Made by a program: the position numbers and the translations under genes | The notes under the pieces: generated by a model | What the model saw: only the letters and a program-made list of their open reading frames with translations | Databases searched by the model: none | Told to the model about the DNA's origin: nothing | Shown: positions 60,592-64,000 of the stretch, piece by piece | Layout of the letters: every line of letters starts with the position of its first letter | Numbering within the stretch: position 1 is the first letter of the stretch | Assembly (NCBI RefSeq): GCF_007981265.1 | Contig: NZ_CP034366.1 | Location: forward strand, 1-64,000 | DNA: 64,000 bases | Reading direction: 5' to 3' | Source of the DNA: Pantoea sp. CCBC3-3-1 | GTDB lineage: Bacteria > Pseudomonadota > Gammaproteobacteria > Enterobacterales > Enterobacteriaceae

Positions 60592-61881
60592 ATGTCCGCA
60601 CAGCCAGCAGCAGTAGCCGAGGATTCAGTAGCAATCCTTGAAGCCATTAACGAAGGTTTTAACACACAGATTGGCCAGCTCAACTACGCCATTAAGCGCG
60701 TGGCGGGGGATGATATGTCTGTGCGTCACATTGAAAACTGTATAAATGGGCTCCAGACACTGGCAATGGAATTGGCGGGCATAGCATCGAACGATATTGA
60801 TGATCACGATCACCTGATCGGTTTACTGGGTGATCGCGATACGTCTGTCAGGCTCCTCACTGTTTCAGTTGAAAACCTCAATGAGCAGCTGGCTATCCTG
60901 CGCGGTCGTGCGGAGACACAAAGTCAAGATATGGACGAGGCCATTGAGCGTGCCACGCATGAAGCCCAGCTGCATATGGCTGAGCTACGCGCAATGGTGG
61001 ACAACCTCACCAACACGCTGGATGAGAAAAAAGCCCTCATCGAAACCTATATGGCTCGCGACAAGAACCAGCGCGTGGAGATCCGTGAGCTGAATATCCT
61101 GGAGCCGCATAAGCTCAAAAAGAAGAACCAGGAACTGAAGACTGAAGCCCGTGATAATCGCGCGAAAATTACCATGCTGAGCCAGACCATTTTTCAGAGA
61201 GATAAAGAGCTGACCAAGGCGAAATCTGATTCCGCACATCTGATGGCCGGTCTGGAAGCTGAGCGGGGTGAGGTTGCCCGCCTGGCTGATCACATCAAGC
61301 GTGCCAACACCATTTCGGCTGGCTACAAGTACGAAACCGTTATGACTAACGGTCAGCCGCTGCACTTTGTGATCAACCGTACCTTCCGCGGCACGTTCAC
61401 CCTTCAGGCTGATGGCATCTACCCACGCTACGTCAACAACCTGGACTTCACCTTCATCATCTGGGCGTCAATCGGTGTCGGCGCGGCCGTGTCGCTTAAC
61501 GAATGGCTGCGACCGAACTACCGCCGCGATCCGCTGATCACCGAATACTGGCCACAGGATTTGTATGACGCATTGCAGGACATGTATCGCGAAGAGATAC
61601 AAAACACGCATCCGCATTTACTGAAGCGCGTGGCATGGGCGGAGTCAGTGGCCCTGGAATCTATTGGAGGCCTTACTGCAGCTCAGAAGAAAGCCCTGAG
61701 CGCTGAAGGTCACGACACGCTGTGCTCAATCGTGATGTTCGACGCCAGCGAACTGGCTATGACCAAAGGCATCAGCGCTAAGTCTGCGGAGCAAATCCTT
61801 ACCGCCTGTTATGTGCTGGTGGACGCCTGGGATCGCGAGAACGGCGCGCCCGTGATCGCTTACGAGAAAGAACCGAAATAG
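60592..61881 (+). CDS. Unknown protein with long coiled coil and C-terminal helix-hairpin-helix
   Basis: A 429-residue protein. Residues about 80-235 are a long coiled coil (ENLNEQLAILRGRAETQSQDMDEAIERA...). After a region with a hydrophobic stretch (LDFTFIIWASIGVGAAVS, near 283-300), residues about 360-405 look like a helix-hairpin-helix (GGLTAAQKKALSAEGHDTLCSIVMFDASELAM). It may hold DNA or a membrane-DNA structure. It begins 10 bases after the small gene and shares its promoter. Confidence 0.55.
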   Translation: MSAQPAAVAEDSVAILEAINEGFNTQIGQLNYAIKRVAGDDMSVRHIENCINGLQTLAMELAGIASNDIDDHDHLIGLLGDRDTSVRLLTVSVENLNEQLAILRGRAETQSQDMDEAIERATHEAQLHMAELRAMVDNLTNTLDEKKALIETYMARDKNQRVEIRELNILEPHKLKKKNQELKTEARDNRAKITMLSQTIFQRDKELTKAKSDSAHLMAGLEAERGEVARLADHIKRANTISAGYKYETVMTNGQPLHFVINRTFRGTFTLQADGIYPRYVNNLDFTFIIWASIGVGAAVSLNEWLRPNYRRDPLITEYWPQDLYDALQDMYREEIQNTHPHLLKRVAWAESVALESIGGLTAAQKKALSAEGHDTLCSIVMFDASELAMTKGISAKSAEQILTACYVLVDAWDRENGAPVIAYEKEPK

Positions 61882-61962
61882 CCACTTTGCCGGGCGTTCG
61901 TCTGGCTTTTACTGATACCAAATCAATCCACCAGCTTTAGTAACATCTACTGAGGAATCACC

Positions 61963-62277
61963 ATGAGTAAACTGTCTTTCGAAGCCAAGCTTTTCTGGAT
62001 TTTTAACGAAACTGTCGCACTTAACCTGGCCACGGCTGCTGACGGTCAGGCCCAGCTGACTATCACCGACGAGCAGAACGAAACCAACACATATACTGGG
62101 ACGCTGCCGGAGGTGCTGAACGCGGCCTATCTTGAGATTTCACCGGATGCCGAAGCTGACGTGAAAGAAAACAAAGCCCGCGATCTGTTCTCCAAGCTCA
62201 CGTTCGGTCTGGTAGATAGCTCCCTGGAACACCAGGCAGAAAAAGCGCTGTATGAAACAGAACAGGCCAGCTCCTGA
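61963..62277 (+). CDS. Unknown small acidic protein
   Basis: A 104-residue acidic protein, helical at the C-terminus (NKARDLFSKLTFGLVDSSLEHQAEKALYE) with an alpha/beta start. Two bases separate it from the next gene. No family. Confidence 0.45.
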   Translation: MSKLSFEAKLFWIFNETVALNLATAADGQAQLTITDEQNETNTYTGTLPEVLNAAYLEISPDAEADVKENKARDLFSKLTFGLVDSSLEHQAEKALYETEQASS

Positions 62278-62279
62278 TT

Positions 62280-62549
62280 ATGGCCGCGGAAAAGACCTAT
62301 AAGGGCTACACCCTCGACCAAGTAATGTGGTGGGTTAAGCGCCTTGGCCAGAATGTGGCGCTTCGTGTGGAAGCAGGCGAATACCGCCTGATCTTCTCTC
62401 ACAAAACCTGCGGCACCCAGGAGCTTTACGGTAGTTTCTGGACGTGTGCGCAGAATGCCGTTGAGGCACTGGCCACTGCCATCCGTCGGGCTGATAACGC
62501 CGATATTGAGGCTTACGCTGCCGAGTATCCGGAAAGCGTTTCAGGTTAA
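62280..62549 (+). CDS. Unknown small protein
   Basis: An 89-residue protein with aromatic residues around YKGYTLDQVMWWVKRLGQ and a C-terminal helix (AQNAVEALATAIRRADNADIEAYAAEYP). It follows the previous gene by two bases. No family. Confidence 0.45.
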   Translation: MAAEKTYKGYTLDQVMWWVKRLGQNVALRVEAGEYRLIFSHKTCGTQELYGSFWTCAQNAVEALATAIRRADNADIEAYAAEYPESVSG

Positions 62550-62561
62550 GCAGTCAGGGCT

Positions 62562-62580
62562 GCCAGCAGGTGGCCTTTTT
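62562..62580 (+). terminator. Weak terminator before kdsB
   Basis: GCCAGCAGGTGGC forms a short stem followed by CTTTTTT. It may uncouple kdsB partly from upstream transcription. Confidence 0.4.
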
Positions 62581-62596
62581 TATACCCGGAGTAAAT

Positions 62597-63361
62597 ATGT
62601 CGTACACCCTAAACCCACCGTTTACCGTTGTCATTCCTGCGCGGTATGGCTCAACACGCCTCCCCGCAAAAGCCCTGATCAATATCAACGGCCGCCCAAT
62701 GATCACTCATACCATCCAGCGCGCCAAAGAGTCAGGGGCGAACGCGGTGATTGTGGCCACAGATCATAAAGATATTTTGGATTTGGCTGTTCGGCAGGGT
62801 GTCGGAGCAGTCATGACGTCCGACAGCTGCGCCAGCGGCACTGACCGGATCGCAGAGGCTGTCAGCTTGCTGAGCATCGACCCGGATACCATCATTATCA
62901 ATTTGCAGGGCGATGAACCGATGTTTCCGGGCGTGCATCTCAGTGAGCTGGCTGACACTTTCGCCTACAGCGGATCAGAGATGGCCACAATAGGTGTTGA
63001 GGGGTTAACCGCAGCGCAACTGGCCGATCCGAACGTGGTTAAAGTCGTGACTGACAATTTTGATAGCGCGCTCTATTTCTCGCGTGCCGGCGTGCCATTT
63101 TCCCGTGACGGCCAGCTGGTGGATGACTCAAGCATGCGCCGTTACTTCATGCGTCATGTAGGGGTTTATGCCTACCGCGCCGGGTTCGTGCAGGATTTTG
63201 TGAACTGGGGGGTGTCACTGCTGGAATTCGCAGAGAAGCTGGAGCAGCTACGCGTGTTGGCTAATGGCTGCCGTATCCAGATGCTCCGCCTTAAAGACCT
63301 GGCCGCCCATGGCGTGGATACGCCGAAAGATCTTGCCCTGGTTCGCAGTCTGCTTATGTAG
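62597..63361 (+). CDS. kdsB: CMP-Kdo synthetase (KdsB)
   Basis: A 254-residue cytidylyltransferase: VVIPARYGSTRLPAKALININGRPMI at the N-terminus, SGTDRIAEAV, IIINLQGDEPMF (metal and sugar), YFSRAGVPFSRDG and GVDTPKDLALV at the C-terminus, all typical of KdsB, which makes CMP-Kdo from CTP and Kdo for lipopolysaccharide. The length equals chromosomal KdsB. ATG 62597 has CGGAG six bases upstream; a GTG at 62570 has none. A phage carrying KdsB is unusual; with two CMP-sugar-transferase-like genes nearby it probably serves their donor supply. Confidence 0.92.
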   Translation: MSYTLNPPFTVVIPARYGSTRLPAKALININGRPMITHTIQRAKESGANAVIVATDHKDILDLAVRQGVGAVMTSDSCASGTDRIAEAVSLLSIDPDTIIINLQGDEPMFPGVHLSELADTFAYSGSEMATIGVEGLTAAQLADPNVVKVVTDNFDSALYFSRAGVPFSRDGQLVDDSSMRRYFMRHVGVYAYRAGFVQDFVNWGVSLLEFAEKLEQLRVLANGCRIQMLRLKDLAAHGVDTPKDLALVRSLLM

Positions 63362-63452
63362 CGGTTTTTGGGCTGGTTAGCATACTTTTATGTTAAGTGT
63401 GGAGGTATTAACAGCGCAATAGCTGAGTTAACTTATTAAAATAAAGTCCGCG

Positions 63453-63468
63453 TTAGTATTGTATGTCA
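63453..63468 (+). promoter_or_regulatory. Phage promoter/operator element
   Basis: TTAGTATTGTATGTCA, box TATTGT at 63457-63462. It lies 58 bases before the gene at 63526 and is the last copy in the window. The region 63362-63525 holds no gene. Confidence 0.65.
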
Positions 63469-63525
63469 ATTTTTGTTGAGCTAAATTCCTGTCTCGCTTT
63501 TAGCGACTTCAATTAAGGGTATCCA

Positions 63526-64000
63526 ATGACTGCATTACACGCCGAACAGCCTCAGTTAGAGGCAAATACCATCAACGCGATGACTCGCGTTGTTAATACT
63601 TTTGCCGCTCTTACGGACAAAACGCTGACCGTGGAAGAGGGCTACCAATTTTTATCTCTTTGGGGGATGGTCAATAAGACTGCTGCGGCCGTTACGGTCA
63701 TGATGCAGGCTCCGGAACAAGTAGCCGTCGAGGCCTCCGCGCCGGTCGTTCCCCCAGTCCCAGCAATATCTCCAGCCGCCCCGGAAGTTAATGTCGTTTC
63801 GACATCCGCTTCTGCATTGTTAAAGGAGGTCACCTCAGCACCTGCAGCTGAGAAAATGCCACAGGTGGAGGAAATTTCTGTAGAGGGGATGGCCAATCCG
63901 ATGCGCCGGATCGTCAGCTCGTTCCGTACCCCTGAAAAGAACTGGAGGCCAGGCTTTAACTGGCGTATCGACGTTATTCCGTTTGATGTCGACAGTCACG
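63526..64000 (+). CDS. Unknown protein, cut by the window end
   Basis: An open frame from ATG 63526 to the window end (158 codons visible). It starts with a helical MTALHAEQPQLEANTINAMTRVV, followed by a Pro/Ala/Val-rich linker near residues 65-100 and NPMRRIVSSFRTPEKNWRPG at the cut. It has its own promoter element. The remainder lies outside the window. Confidence 0.55.
   Translation, partial: MTALHAEQPQLEANTINAMTRVVNTFAALTDKTLTVEEGYQFLSLWGMVNKTAAAVTVMMQAPEQVAVEASAPVVPPVPAISPAAPEVNVVSTSASALLKEVTSAPAAEKMPQVEEISVEGMANPMRRIVSSFRTPEKNWRPGFNWRIDVIPFDVDSH

Overview
The window is part of a large phage-plasmid related to coliphage P1, in an enterobacterium (an Erwinia/Pantoea-type host is plausible but not proven). 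The evidence is a set of P1-type genes: uhr-hrdC(RdgC homologue)-dmt (fused C5-cytosine and adenine methyltransferase), a contractile-tail and capsid block led by capsid and sheath genes, a lydA/lydB-like holin/antiholin pair, a head protease and portal, a DarB-like methyltransferase-helicase of about 2255 residues, and a RepA whose sequence and origin layout (DnaA boxes, five GATC sites, iterons on both sides of repA) follow P1 oriR. No CRISPR array, rRNA or tRNA was seen.

Layout. 1-1.4 kb: baseplate hub and spike genes with apparent frameshifts. 1.4-6.1 kb: uhr, hrdC, dmt and a degenerate NTPase. 6.1-7.3 kb: two minus-strand accessory genes. 7.4-9.9 kb: a second degenerate NTPase, a PAAR tip protein, an unknown Ala/Ser/Thr-rich protein and Rz/Rz1 spanins. 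10-27 kb: capsid, sheath, tubes, a tail chaperone with a possible frameshift product, tape measure, baseplate wedge and tail fibre, interrupted by a minus-strand VapA-like gene at 15.5-16.0 kb. 27.3-35.3 kb: holin/antiholin, large putative injected defence proteins, a secreted protein and a lambda-R-type endolysin. 35.3-36.7 kb: the plasmid origin and repA. 36.7-37.0 kb: an IS5-family relic. 37.1-43.2 kb: a low-GC six-gene biosynthetic operon. 44-46 kb: minus-strand ProQ/FinO-like, RepL-like and Acb2-like genes. 46-55.6 kb: protease and portal (minus) divergent from darB (plus). 55.6-64 kb: small early-type genes and a sugar module (two CMP-sugar-transferase-like proteins, a DXD glycosyltransferase and KdsB).

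How it fits together. RepA and its iterons would maintain the prophage as a plasmid; the RepL-like gene may serve lytic replication. A recurring 16-bp element, TTAGTATNNTATGTCA, lies just upstream of hrdC, acb2/repL, darB and several small genes. It contains a -10-like TATNNT box and probably marks a phage-specific promoter/operator regulon. Anti-defence capacity looks layered: Dmt methylation, DarB, a large protein with an embedded 2H phosphoesterase, a zincin-motif protein and an Acb2-like cyclic-nucleotide sponge that is one base out of frame in this sequence.

The two most unusual parts are the cargo operon (EamA exporter, heme-oxygenase-like diiron oxidase, aminotransferase, FAD oxidoreductase, Fe/2-oxoglutarate dioxygenase, ATP-grasp ligase), which looks like a small amino-acid-derived metabolite pathway carried by a phage-plasmid, and the CMP-Kdo/glycosyltransferase module at 58.4-63.4 kb. 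All assignments come from reading the sequence and remembered family signatures; no searches were run.
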